From Tanticharoenia sakaeratensis NBRC 103193 (GTDB lineage Bacteria; Pseudomonadota; Alphaproteobacteria; Acetobacterales; Acetobacteraceae): a stretch of 64,000 nt of DNA. Positions 37,799 through 45,931 of this stretch are shown piece after piece (position 1 is the stretch's first letter; each line of letters opens with the position of its first letter). A program made the position numbers and the translations under genes. The stretch is from contig NZ_BALE01000010.1 in assembly GCF_000963885.1 (NCBI RefSeq), forward strand, positions 288,715 to 352,714. The letters run 5' to 3'. Below the pieces are notes generated by a model. That model saw only the letters and a program-made list of their open reading frames with translations. It was not told the DNA's origin and ran no database searches.

Positions 37799-38544
37799 GC
37801 ATCATGACGGAAATGACGATCGGCCATTTGCGCACCGGCTGTGATGCCGGTTGCGCCTCGGCCGTCGCGCGGGTTCTGGAGGCCCACGAGGTCGAGGTCG
37901 CGTTCCTCGACCTGGATCGTGACGAGCGCGCGGCCGCACTGGCGGCGGGGCGTGTGGATCTTCTGGTCTCCGCATGGATGCCGCGTGACCTCGGCCTGGC
38001 CGGATCGGGCGCGCGGGTGATCGGGGGGCTGTATCGTCCATCCTATGTCTGGGCGTTCACCGGCGCCCTGCCGGCCGGACAGGCGCTGCTGTCCCATGCG
38101 GGCACGCTGGACGTCGCGCGGATCATCACCACGCCGGACTTGGAGGAGCGTCTGTCCGCTCTGCTGGGAACGGACGCAGTCGGTGGCTGCCGGGCATCGG
38201 TCGAACTGTGCGAGCCCGACGCGCTGCATGATCGCGTACGTCATGCCGTGGCCCAGGGCGAGCGCGCGATCGTAGCGGTCGAGCAGCCGCATGCGATCTT
38301 CCACGACGCCGGGTTTTCCGTTCTCGAGGATCCTGCGGGTGCGCTCGGCGGCGAGATGGAAGCGCGGATGATTCTCGGCCCGGAAGCCGCGCGCGAGTGC
38401 GAACCCGATCTGCTGGATGAGCTGGACGAGATGATGCTCGGCAACAAGGTCATGAGCGCGCTCGACCATGCGATCACGGTCGATGACATGGACCCTGAAG
38501 ATGCTGCCGAAGCGTGGCAGCGTGGACGGCTCCTGCCGCGCTGA
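37795..38544 (+). CDS. OpuAC-like substrate-binding-fold protein lacking a signal peptide
   Basis: A 249-residue protein with the sequence pattern of glycine-betaine-type binding proteins (OpuAC): VDLLVSAWMPRDL near residue 60 and the later VEQPHAIFHDAGFSVLEDP, equivalent to the WQPH loop. No signal peptide or lipobox is present, so it should be cytoplasmic. The C-terminal DELDEMMLGNKVMSALDHAITVDDMDPEDAAE stretch (from about 200) is a long acidic helix pair. No permease or ATPase gene is nearby. GTG at 37795 overlaps the M13 gene by 4 bases; ATG 37804 is an alternative. It may act as a sensor or buffer for a small ligand, but that is inference. Confidence 0.65.
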   Translation: MSIMTEMTIGHLRTGCDAGCASAVARVLEAHEVEVAFLDLDRDERAAALAAGRVDLLVSAWMPRDLGLAGSGARVIGGLYRPSYVWAFTGALPAGQALLSHAGTLDVARIITTPDLEERLSALLGTDAVGGCRASVELCEPDALHDRVRHAVAQGERAIVAVEQPHAIFHDAGFSVLEDPAGALGGEMEARMILGPEAARECEPDLLDELDEMMLGNKVMSALDHAITVDDMDPEDAAEAWQRGRLLPR

Positions 38545-39086
38545 TGGCGCGTTCGAGTTGCTCGCCGGACATCTATGTCGTCTTTGGGGCGGCGCCTGAT
38601 CCAACGGGTGGCCCGAGCCGGGCCATGCGCGATCGGATCAAAACGACTGCGGCGGTGCTGCATGCGCAGCCCGATGCGGTGGCGCTGCTGAGCGGCGGAT
38701 TTGCCAAGGGGCGACGCGACGGCCTTCCGGAGGCCTTGATGATGGCGGATCTTCTGAGGGATGCCGGGATTGCGCCCCACCGCATCTGGCAGGAGCCGAT
38801 GGCCGCCGATACGCTCGATTCCGCACTCTTCTGTTCTCGAATTCTCCGTGCCCGCGGCTATCGCGGGTGCGTCGGCGTCATCACCAGTGCGTTTCACATG
38901 CCGCGCTGTGTCGTTCTCATGCGGATCATGGGGTGGCGGGCCCTGCCTGTGCCGCCGGTCGGCGATACGCGCGCCATTTCGCGTGCACGCAGGTGGTATT
39001 GGCGGGCACGCGAGGTTCCGGCAATCATATGGGACGGTGCGCTGGCGTCAGCGCACCGTGTGATTGCGCGGCTGATGCGCAGATAA
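38544..39086 (+). CDS. YdcF/SanA-like (DUF218) protein
   Basis: A 180-residue DUF218 protein. The Rossmann-like core is visible: VVFGAAP at the start, ALLSGGFAKGRRDGLPEALMMADLL with the conserved GLPEA-type loop, TLDSALFCSRIL, and VITSAFHMPRCVVLMRIMGW. DUF218 members are linked to envelope and lipid-carrier functions (SanA, ElyC), but biochemical activity is not settled. There is no membrane helix, unlike SanA or ElyC. ATG at 38544 shares one base with the upstream stop. Confidence 0.78.
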   Translation: MARSSCSPDIYVVFGAAPDPTGGPSRAMRDRIKTTAAVLHAQPDAVALLSGGFAKGRRDGLPEALMMADLLRDAGIAPHRIWQEPMAADTLDSALFCSRILRARGYRGCVGVITSAFHMPRCVVLMRIMGWRALPVPPVGDTRAISRARRWYWRAREVPAIIWDGALASAHRVIARLMRR

Positions 39087-39095
39087 GGGTTTTCG

Positions 39096-39977
39096 ATGTA
39101 CCAGGCTCCGGGCGCATCTGCGGTCTTTGAAACATTTCGCGGTTGCAGCGACGAGGACTGGCTGAACGTTCTCGTTTCATCGCTGCGCGTCCCGGAAATC
39201 GAAGGCGCGCAGATGCCCGTTTTCCCGGACGACGAGCTGCAGCGGGAAATCCACGGCCATAGCGGCGAGGTATCGCTGCATGAGGCGCATGCGTTCTATC
39301 GCGAGATCAAATCCTACTGTGCCTATGCCGGGCGGCCGCTGATGCCGCATCATGGGCTGCTGGATTTCGGCTGTGGATGGGGCCGGATGACGCGACTGTT
39401 CATGAAGGACGTGCGGCCGGAGCGTCTGTTCGGGGTCGATTCGACGTCACGGTTCCTCATCGAGGCGCGACGCTGCAATCCGGCGTTGAATTTCCTCAGC
39501 TGTGAACTGGTGCCGCCGCTGATCATCGGTGACGGCGCCTTTGACCTGGTCACGTCATGGTCGGTCTTCTCCCATTTCGATGAATTCCTAGCCAACCACT
39601 GGATCCGCGAATTCCATCGGCTGCTCCGTCCGGGCGGGCTCGTGATGCTCACGACGCAGAGCCGCCGGTTCATCTCGTTCTGTGCCGAGATGCGGGCCCG
39701 ACGGGCTGCGGGCATGAAGCTGGAACACGGTTGGTATGAAGCGTGTGCCGACAGCTTCACCGACGAGGCCGCTGCCAATTCCCGCTACGAGGCCGGGCTC
39801 TTTCTCCATGCGGCTTCCGTTCGGCCGCCGCATCCGCAATCCCACTATGGCGAGGCGATCATCCCGCGCGGCTATGTCACGAAGCAATGGGGGCATCTGT
39901 TCCGGCTGGTCGAGTTCCTGGACAACCCCGTGCGCCTGCCGCAGGCGATGATCGTGCTCCAGAAGATCGACGGCTGA
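39096..39977 (+). CDS. SAM-dependent class I methyltransferase
   Basis: A 293-residue enzyme with motif I LLDFGCGWGRMTRLF, an acidic ribose-binding strand (LFGVDSTS), the motif IV region FDLVTSWSVFSHF, and HRLLRPGGLVMLTTQ (post-motif). The N-terminal 80 residues and a long C-terminal part are not part of the core fold and do not suggest a substrate. It follows the DUF218 gene by 9 bases and ends the run that begins with the M13 peptidase. Related proteins often occur in glycan or lipid clusters; nothing here fixes the substrate. Confidence 0.8.
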   Translation: MYQAPGASAVFETFRGCSDEDWLNVLVSSLRVPEIEGAQMPVFPDDELQREIHGHSGEVSLHEAHAFYREIKSYCAYAGRPLMPHHGLLDFGCGWGRMTRLFMKDVRPERLFGVDSTSRFLIEARRCNPALNFLSCELVPPLIIGDGAFDLVTSWSVFSHFDEFLANHWIREFHRLLRPGGLVMLTTQSRRFISFCAEMRARRAAGMKLEHGWYEACADSFTDEAAANSRYEAGLFLHAASVRPPHPQSHYGEAIIPRGYVTKQWGHLFRLVEFLDNPVRLPQAMIVLQKIDG

Positions 39978-40580
39978 TCCAGCGTGTCGCGTGGTGCGGC
40001 TCGGGTCATGAGCGTCTGTGTCCCGTAACCCGCATGGCAGACCACGCAAGCGAAGAGAGATCGCCCGAAACCGGCACACGGCCCGCCGAACCCTCGTGCA
40101 AGTGGCGTGATGCAGTAGCAGCCGCGCGACATGTCGGGCGGTGCCTGCCGGAGTGGGGGCAGCGCAGGATTTAGGCTTTTGAAGTCGGCACAGCGCACGC
40201 GTACTTTGCGTGTCCGAAGTCACAAGGGCCGCTGAACCGTTCTGCCGGGTAGCCAGTTCGTCATGCTGCAAGCCGTTTCGAACGTGTTTCACTGACCCGG
40301 CATGGCGGTAACGATGCGGGATGCAGGGCCGCAAAAGCGCGCGGTCACCCACGATGTCACGAATACAGCCCGCGCGCAGTTGCTTCATGAAATCGCGGCC
40401 TCATTCCGGCTTGGCGCATCTGCATTCGTGCCGTGTCTGGAAGGGCGCATGAATTCGGTTGGCGACCGGGTCGCGTGCCCGTTCTGCTGTCACGGGCGTA
40501 TCCGAATTGACATGTACGCTGCCGCTGGCCATCACGCGCCTGATTTCTTTTCCGATGACAACAAGCGACAGGCAGGCGGT
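39978..40580 (+). other. 603-base non-coding region upstream of fabD
   Basis: No convincing coding sequence on either strand: the open frames here show no conserved motifs. The region holds a compact set of inverted repeats (40452-40508, listed separately) and a TTGACA at 40507-40512 whose expected -10 (about 40530) is poor. No tRNA, 6S, SRP, RNase P or tmRNA hallmark was found by eye. It is the longest gap in the window. Confidence 0.5.
40452..40508 (+). promoter_or_regulatory. Nested inverted repeats upstream of fabD (possible structured leader)
   Basis: An outer perfect 7-bp stem (AATTCGG 40452-40458 / CCGAATT 40502-40508) encloses two hairpins: GCGAC/GTCGC with a 3-base loop (40462-40474) and GCCCGT/ACGGGC with a 9-base loop (40477-40497). 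Folded as RNA this is a three-way junction 73 bases before the fabD start. It could also be operator DNA. The TTGACA box overlaps its right arm. Confidence 0.3.
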
Positions 40581-41558
40581 ATGACGGCGGTTCATGCATT
40601 TGTGTTTCCCGGGCAGGGCAGTCAGGCGGTGGGCATGGGGCAGGCGCTTCATGATGCCTTTCCTGCCGCGCGCGCGGTGTTCCAGGAGGTGGACGACGCG
40701 CTGGGGCAGCACCTCTCGACGTTGATGTTCACGGGCGACGCCGCGGAACTGACCCGGACCGAGAATGCGCAGCCGGCGCTGATGGCCGTTTCGATCGCGA
40801 CGCTGCGCGCGCTGGAGCATGAAGGTGGGTTCCGGCTTGCCGACAAGGCGGCGTTGGTCGCCGGTCACTCGCTTGGCGAGTATTCGGCTCTTGCGGCGAC
40901 CGGTGCTTTCGGGCTGGCCGAGACGGCGCGGTTGCTGCGTCTGCGGGGGCAGGCCATGCAGCGGGCCGTACCCGAGGGCATCGGCGGCATGGCGGCGCTG
41001 ATCGGCGTCGATCCCGATCAGGCGCGCGCGATCTGCGAGGCGGCGGCGGTCGTGCCGGTTGACGACGGCGCCGAACCTGCCCGCGAGGTCATCGAACTTG
41101 CGAACGACAATGGCGGCGGTCAGATCGTCGTGTCAGGTGCCATCGGCGCAGTCGAGCGGGCGATCGCAATCGCCAAGGAGCGGGGGGTCAAGCGGGCCGT
41201 GTTGCTGCCGGTTTCGGCGCCTTTCCATTGTTCGCTGATGAAGCCCGCGGCCGATGCCATGGGCGAGGCGCTGGAGCGCGCGAACATTGCGGAGCCCGTC
41301 GTGCCCGTGGTGGCGAACGTCACGGCCGCGAAGATGCGGACGCCGGCCGAGATCCGCGACCTTCTGGTCCGCCAGGTGACGGGGTCGGTGCGGTGGCGCG
41401 AAAGCGTCATGGCCATGGCGGGCATGGGCGTGACGTCCGTGGTCGAACTCGGCGCGGGCCGTGTGCTCGCGGGACTGGTGCGCCGGATCGACAGCTCTCT
41501 TGCGACGGCGTCTGCCGGGACGCCGGATGAGATCGAAGCGCTGCTCAAGACGTTCTGA
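40581..41558 (+). CDS. fabD: Malonyl-CoA:ACP transacylase
   Basis: A 325-residue enzyme that moves malonyl from CoA to ACP at the start of fatty acid elongation. The N-terminal FVFPGQGSQAVGMG, the nucleophile elbow GHSLGEYSALAA, the substrate Arg in LRLRGQAMQ and the catalytic His in VSAPFHCSLM are all present. ATG at 40581 is the family start; the upstream frame (to 40302) is not conserved. fabG follows after 12 bases with a gaggaaa site; acpP, fabF and mltG come next. Confidence 0.96.
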   Translation: MTAVHAFVFPGQGSQAVGMGQALHDAFPAARAVFQEVDDALGQHLSTLMFTGDAAELTRTENAQPALMAVSIATLRALEHEGGFRLADKAALVAGHSLGEYSALAATGAFGLAETARLLRLRGQAMQRAVPEGIGGMAALIGVDPDQARAICEAAAVVPVDDGAEPAREVIELANDNGGGQIVVSGAIGAVERAIAIAKERGVKRAVLLPVSAPFHCSLMKPAADAMGEALERANIAEPVVPVVANVTAAKMRTPAEIRDLLVRQVTGSVRWRESVMAMAGMGVTSVVELGAGRVLAGLVRRIDSSLATASAGTPDEIEALLKTF

Positions 41559-41570
41559 GGGAGGAAATTG

Positions 41571-42311
41571 ATGTTTTCAATGGAAGGCAAGGTCGCTCTG
41601 GTGACCGGAGCGTCAGGCGGGATCGGGGCTGCGATCGCCCGCGCGTTGCATGGGCAGGGCGCGCATGTCGTGCTGTCCGGGCGCGGTGCGGACAAGCTCG
41701 AGGCGCTGGCGGCCGAGCTGGGCGAGCGTGCGAGCGTGTGCGTTGCCGATCTTTCGGACCCGTCGGCGGCCGATGCACTGGTCGGCGAGGCCGAAGCCGC
41801 CGCAGGCAAGCCGATCGACATCCTGGTCAACAATGCCGGGCTGACACGCGACACGCTCGCGATCCGCATGAAGGACGCGGACTGGGACGAGGTCATGTCG
41901 GTCGATCTGGCATCGCCTTTCCGGCTTTGCCGCGCGGCGCTCAAGGGCATGCTGCGTCGCCGCAGCGGGCGTATCGTGAGCATCGCGTCCATCGTCGGTG
42001 TCACGGGCAACGCAGGGCAGGCGAACTACGCCGCGGCGAAGGCCGGGATGATCGGCATGAGCAAGTCTCTGGCACAGGAAGCGGGATCGCGCGGGGTCAC
42101 GGTCAACGTCGTGGCGCCGGGGTTCGTACAGACGGCCATGACGGACGTTCTGGCGGATGCGCAGCGCGAGAAGCTGCTGGGCTCCATTCCACTGGGCCGG
42201 ATGGGAACGCCTGAGGACATCGCGGGCGCCGTGGTCTATCTTGCATCCGACGCTGCGGCGTGGGTGACCGGGGCGACCCTGCACGTGAACGGTGGCATGG
42301 CAATGAGCTGA
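41571..42311 (+). CDS. fabG: 3-oxoacyl-ACP reductase
   Basis: NADPH-dependent SDR of fatty acid synthesis, 246 residues. Cofactor motif TGASGGIGAAIA, NNAGLTRD, catalytic Ser in SIASIVG and YAAAKAG (Tyr-x3-Lys), and the C-terminal WVTGATLHVNGGMAMS are all canonical for FabG. Strong gaggaaatt ribosome binding site before ATG 41571. The fabD-fabG-acpP-fabF order is the classic one. Confidence 0.96.
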   Translation: MFSMEGKVALVTGASGGIGAAIARALHGQGAHVVLSGRGADKLEALAAELGERASVCVADLSDPSAADALVGEAEAAAGKPIDILVNNAGLTRDTLAIRMKDADWDEVMSVDLASPFRLCRAALKGMLRRRSGRIVSIASIVGVTGNAGQANYAAAKAGMIGMSKSLAQEAGSRGVTVNVVAPGFVQTAMTDVLADAQREKLLGSIPLGRMGTPEDIAGAVVYLASDAAAWVTGATLHVNGGMAMS

Positions 42312-42315
42312 ACCG

Positions 42316-42337
42316 ACGGGCGCACCTGTCGCCCGTT
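42316..42337 (+). terminator. Weak hairpin after fabG
   Basis: A stem ACGGGCG/CGCCCGT with a 7-base loop lies just past the fabG stop, but no T-run follows. It might reduce read-through into acpP, which seems to have its own promoter, or protect the fabG 3' end. Confidence 0.3.
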
Positions 42338-42379
42338 GTGGCCGGAAGGCAACGGTTTGCACGACAAGCGAGCCGGTGC

Positions 42380-42407
42380 TTGGCGGTCGTCATAAAACCG
42401 TGCTAAT
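42380..42407 (+). promoter_or_regulatory. Candidate sigma-70 promoter for acpP
   Basis: TTGGCG at 42380-42385 and GCTAAT at 42402-42407 are spaced by 16 bases, in the 264-base gap before acpP. Extra acpP transcription is expected because ACP is needed in large excess over the Fab enzymes. Assigned by eye only. Confidence 0.4.
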
Positions 42408-42463
42408 CGCCCGCAGCTTCGTCCGGCGTGCGGGCTGGAACATCTCGCCCGTCGGCCGTATTT

Positions 42464-42478
42464 CGCATCAGTGATGCG
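42464..42478. promoter_or_regulatory. Perfect short palindrome in the acpP leader
   Basis: CGCATCAGTGATGCG is a 7+1+7 dyad located between the candidate promoter and the acpP start. The single-base centre disfavours an RNA hairpin, so a transcription-factor operator is the better reading. No regulator is identified. Confidence 0.35.
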
Positions 42479-42575
42479 GAATGTGCGTGCGACCGGGTCC
42501 AGGGACGCCAGAGTCGAGGACGAGTGAGTTTCGAACCGCCCGCAACAAGTTTGGGCACACAGGAAGCGAAGACAG

Positions 42576-42815
42576 ATGAGCGAAATCGCCGATAAGGTTA
42601 AGAAGATCGTGGTCGAGCACCTCGGCGTCGAGGAAAGCAAGGTAACGCCGGACGCGTCCTTCATCGACGATCTGGGTGCCGACAGCCTCGATACGGTCGA
42701 GCTGGTCATGGCGTTCGAAGAGGCGTTCAGCGTCGAGATCCCCGAGGACGCGGCCGAGAAGATCTCGACCGTCAAGGATGCGATCGACTACATCGAGAAG
42801 CAGAAGGCGGCCTGA
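42576..42815 (+). CDS. acpP: Acyl carrier protein (fatty acid synthesis)
   Basis: The housekeeping ACP, 79 residues, acidic, with the phosphopantetheine Ser37 in the [16 protein letters not shown] helix. It differs clearly from the second ACP of this window at 59032-59289, which belongs to the sphingolipid operon. ATG 42576 follows an aggaag site. A short hairpin (GGACGCC/GGCGTCC, 42888-42910) lies between it and fabF and may act as an attenuator. Confidence 0.97.
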   Translation: MSEIADKVKKIVVEHLGVEESKVTPDASFIDDLGADSLDTVELVMAFEEAFSVEIPEDAAEKISTVKDAIDYIEKQKAA

Positions 42816-42942
42816 TCTTCCAGGCTTCAGGAGTGCGGCGCCGTCGCGCTCCGGGCGCGCGGCGTCATGTGACGGCCGCGCCCTTTCGGACGCCTCTGCT
42901 TCGGGCGTCCCTCTACAGTTCGACAGGAGCGGGGTTGAGCGC

Positions 42943-44229
42943 ATGATCGGAGCCTTGGCGGGTGCAACTCCGCGACGGGTTGTCGTCACCGGACTTGGAA
43001 TGGTCAGTCCGCTGGGCGTCGGCGTGGACACCACATGGTCGCGGCTGATCGCGGGCCAGAGTGGCATCGGGTCCATCAAGTGCTTCGATGCGAGCGATCT
43101 GCCTGCGCAGGTGGCCGGCGAAGTGCCGGAAGGTCCGACTGACGAAGGCAAGCTCACGCTCGCCGAGTGGGTCCCGGTCAAGGACCAGAAGAAGATGGAT
43201 CGCTTTATCCATCTTGGCATGGTTGCGGCGATCCAGGCGGTAACGGATTCGGGCTGGGTGCCGGAAACCGAGGAAGACCGTTGCGCGACCGGCGTGATGA
43301 TCGGATCGGGTATCGGCGGACTCCAGACGATCTATGAAGCGTCGCTGACCGTATCATCCGGTCGTGCGCGCAGGCTCTCGCCCTTCTTCATTCCCTCCGC
43401 CCTGATCAATCTGATTTCGGGCCATGTTTCGATCAGATACGGCTTCAAGGGGCCGAACCATTCGGCGGTCACGGCGTGTGCCACGGGCGTGCATGCCATC
43501 GGCGATGCCGCGCGGCTGATCGCGCTTGGCGACGCCAATGTCATGGTGGCCGGCGGTGCGGAAGCGGCCGTCTGCGAGCTGGGAATCGGTGGGTTCTGTG
43601 CAGCGCGCGCGCTGTCGACCGAATTCAACGCGACGCCGGAGCGGGCATCCCGCCCTTGGGATCGCGATCGCGACGGGTTCGTCATGGGTGAAGGCGCGGG
43701 CGTCGTCGTGCTCGAGGAATACGAGCATGCGAAGCGGCGTGGCGCCAAGATCTACGGCGAAATCGTAGGCTATGGCATGTCGGGCGACGCGCACCACATC
43801 ACGGCACCTGCCGAGGGACATGAGGGTGCGTTCCGCGCGATGAAGAACGCGCTCCGTGACGGCGGCGTCGATGTTTCCGACATCGACTATGTGAATGCGC
43901 ACGGCACATCGACGATGGCGGATGATCTGGAACTCGACGCGGTCGAGCGTCTGTTCGGCGACCACGGATCGAAGATCGCGATGTCTTCCACCAAGTCGGC
44001 GATCGGCCATCTGCTGGGTGCCGCCGGTGCTGTGGAAGCCATCTTCTCGATGCTGGCGATCCGCGACAATGTGGCACCGCCGACGCTCAACCTGGACAAT
44101 CCCGCGCGTGAGAGCCGGATCGATCGCGTGGCGCATGAGGCGCAGCGTCGTCCGATCCGCATGGCGCTGTCCAACAGCTTCGGCTTCGGCGGCACGAATG
44201 CCTGCCTGATCGTGCGCGGCGCGCCTTAA
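42943..44229 (+). CDS. fabF: 3-oxoacyl-ACP synthase II
   Basis: Condensing enzyme of fatty acid elongation, 428 residues. Catalytic Cys is in VTACATGVHAIG, and the two His in NAHGTSTMADD and SAIGHLLGAAG complete the Cys-His-His triad; the C-terminal SNSFGFGGTNACLI is canonical. ATG at 42943 gives a start close to the family norm (RRVVVTGLGMVSPLGVG begins at residue 11). The frame stays open upstream into acpP but is not conserved there. Confidence 0.96.
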   Translation: MIGALAGATPRRVVVTGLGMVSPLGVGVDTTWSRLIAGQSGIGSIKCFDASDLPAQVAGEVPEGPTDEGKLTLAEWVPVKDQKKMDRFIHLGMVAAIQAVTDSGWVPETEEDRCATGVMIGSGIGGLQTIYEASLTVSSGRARRLSPFFIPSALINLISGHVSIRYGFKGPNHSAVTACATGVHAIGDAARLIALGDANVMVAGGAEAAVCELGIGGFCAARALSTEFNATPERASRPWDRDRDGFVMGEGAGVVVLEEYEHAKRRGAKIYGEIVGYGMSGDAHHITAPAEGHEGAFRAMKNALRDGGVDVSDIDYVNAHGTSTMADDLELDAVERLFGDHGSKIAMSSTKSAIGHLLGAAGAVEAIFSMLAIRDNVAPPTLNLDNPARESRIDRVAHEAQRRPIRMALSNSFGFGGTNACLIVRGAP

Positions 44230-44242
44230 GTCGGTTTTTTCG

Positions 44243-45232
44243 ATGCGTGCGCTTGCGGTTTTACTCTGCGTGTTGCTGGGGGCAGGTGGCGCGTGGCTCG
44301 GCGCGCGATATCTTTACGATGCACCGGGCCCCCTGCCTGCCACGCGTGACGTTCTGGTTCATCACGGCGACAGCGCCGTGGTTGCCGCGTCGCTCCAGCG
44401 CGGAGGCGTGGTGCAGCCGGGACGTTGGGGACGTCTTGCGTTTCAGGTGGCAGCTCGCCTGACACGAGGCGACGGTGCGCTCCATGCGGCCGAGTTCGCT
44501 TTTCCGGCTCACGCGTCCCTGCGCGAGACTCTCTCCATTCTACGACATGCCCATCCGGTGCAGCATCCTCTGACCGTTCCAGAGGGGCTGACGGCGATGC
44601 AGATCGCGTCATTGCTGCGTGCTGCACCGTTTCTTGCGGGCGATGTGCCGGCAATTGCGGAAGGCAGTGTGCTGCCGCAGACGATTTCCTACGAATACGG
44701 CACATCACGGGCGAAGCTGGTCGCAAGGCTGCAAGGCATGATGACGGTGGCGCTCGCCAAGGTCTGGGCGGAGCGGGAACCTGATCCGTCTGTGCCCGAT
44801 CCGCAGGCCTTGTTGACGCTCGCCTCCATGGTGGAGCGTGAAACGGCGACGGCGGCGGAGCGGCCACTGGTTGCACGCGTATTTCTCAACCGGTTGCGCG
44901 ACCACATGCGGCTTCAGTCCGACCCGACGGTGATTTATGCGGTCACTCATGGAGCGCAGACAGGCGGCACGTTGGCTGACGACGCCGGAGGGCGCGCGGC
45001 CCTGACCCACGCGGACCTTTCGTTCGTATCGCCGTACAATACCTATACGGTCGAAGGATTACCGCCGGGGCCCATCTGTTCGCCCGGGCTTGCGTCCCTT
45101 GAAGCCGCGGCTCATCCGGCCCGGAGCGATGCGGAATATTTCGTGGCCAATGGCTCGGGCGCCACGAGCTTTGCGACGACGCTTGATGCCCACAACCGCA
45201 ACGTCGCGCTCCGCAGGCAAGGCGGCAAGTAG
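44243..45232 (+). CDS. mltG: Endolytic peptidoglycan transglycosylase MltG
   Basis: A 329-residue YceG-like inner-membrane lytic transglycosylase that cuts nascent glycan strands and sets their length. One N-terminal membrane helix (residues 3-25), a LysM-like part (VPEGLTAMQIASLL), and the catalytic domain with Glu in LTLASMVERET, LQSDPTVIYA and YNTYTVEGLPPGPICSPG. It starts 13 bases after fabF; the fabF-mltG (pabC-mltG) neighbourhood is common in Proteobacteria. Confidence 0.94.
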   Translation: MRALAVLLCVLLGAGGAWLGARYLYDAPGPLPATRDVLVHHGDSAVVAASLQRGGVVQPGRWGRLAFQVAARLTRGDGALHAAEFAFPAHASLRETLSILRHAHPVQHPLTVPEGLTAMQIASLLRAAPFLAGDVPAIAEGSVLPQTISYEYGTSRAKLVARLQGMMTVALAKVWAEREPDPSVPDPQALLTLASMVERETATAAERPLVARVFLNRLRDHMRLQSDPTVIYAVTHGAQTGGTLADDAGGRAALTHADLSFVSPYNTYTVEGLPPGPICSPGLASLEAAAHPARSDAEYFVANGSGATSFATTLDAHNRNVALRRQGGK

Positions 45233-45282
45233 GCGGCCGGGATTACAGACGCGCAGTGTCGCGGCGACGGGAAAAGGGGCTC

Positions 45283-45852
45283 ATGGTCGATCAGGCCGAC
45301 GCCGTGGCTGAAGAATGCGGGGATCGGGCGCTCCGGGAAGAGACGATAAAGTTCGCCGAACAGGCTGCGCTGGAAGAGCGGAAGATGATGACCGCCGGCA
45401 TGTCGTCCACAGCGTCATCCAGCGTGTTCATTGCAGTCATAGGCGGGTTGTCGCTCAAGATCGATGAGGCCGCCCGTTTCATTTATCTGTATGTGCGCGA
45501 CATGGCGGTCGCCACGTTCTTCTTCCCGGCCGTTCTGCTGTTCTTCTACCTGTTTTTTCTGGCCGCCGGCGCGATCTGGACAGTTCTCGGCCTGACACAG
45601 ATCAAGCTGAAATCAGCTGATTTCTATGAACCCGATCAGGCCGCGCTTTCGATTGCGGAAGATGCGAGCCATGATCCTTGGAAAGCCCGACTGCACGCCT
45701 GCCAGGCAATGGTCGCGACCAACAGGACTCTGCGTCAGGCTCTGATGCGCAAGCGATCGCAGGACCGGATCACGACGGCTCTGCTGTATGCCAGCGTCGC
45801 CTGTCTCGTCTTCGGGATGGCCGCTGCTGCGACCCATTTGGCGCACCGCTAG
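45283..45852 (+). CDS. Hypothetical membrane protein with three helices
   Basis: A 189-residue protein of unknown family. A hydrophilic N-terminus (Glu/Ala-rich helix) is followed by a hydrophobic segment (SSVFIAVIGGLSL), a strong helix rich in Phe and Leu (about 85-120), a soluble loop with DFYEPDQAALSIAEDASHDPW (from about 125), a basic stretch and a C-terminal helix (TALLYASVACLVFGMAAAA). ATG 45283 follows an aaaagggg site. It follows mltG by 50 bases on the same strand but shows no coupling. Confidence 0.6.
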   Translation: MVDQADAVAEECGDRALREETIKFAEQAALEERKMMTAGMSSTASSSVFIAVIGGLSLKIDEAARFIYLYVRDMAVATFFFPAVLLFFYLFFLAAGAIWTVLGLTQIKLKSADFYEPDQAALSIAEDASHDPWKARLHACQAMVATNRTLRQALMRKRSQDRITTALLYASVACLVFGMAAAATHLAHR

Positions 45853-45931
45853 CGCCGCACCGGCCGGCGCGACGCTGCGCAGGACAATTTTTGCCCGCCA
45901 GGGGTGACCAGAGCCGGTCTTGGCGTATCGA

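Noticed and set aside
39588..40388. Minus-strand open frame in the gap upstream of fabD
   Set aside because: Half of it is antisense to the methyltransferase gene; the rest is Cys/Arg/His-rich without any conserved pattern.
39978..40580. A non-coding RNA gene (SRP RNA, 6S, RNase P or tmRNA) in the longest gap
   Set aside because: None of the diagnostic sequences for these RNAs was found by eye; only the inverted repeats at 40452-40508 stand out.
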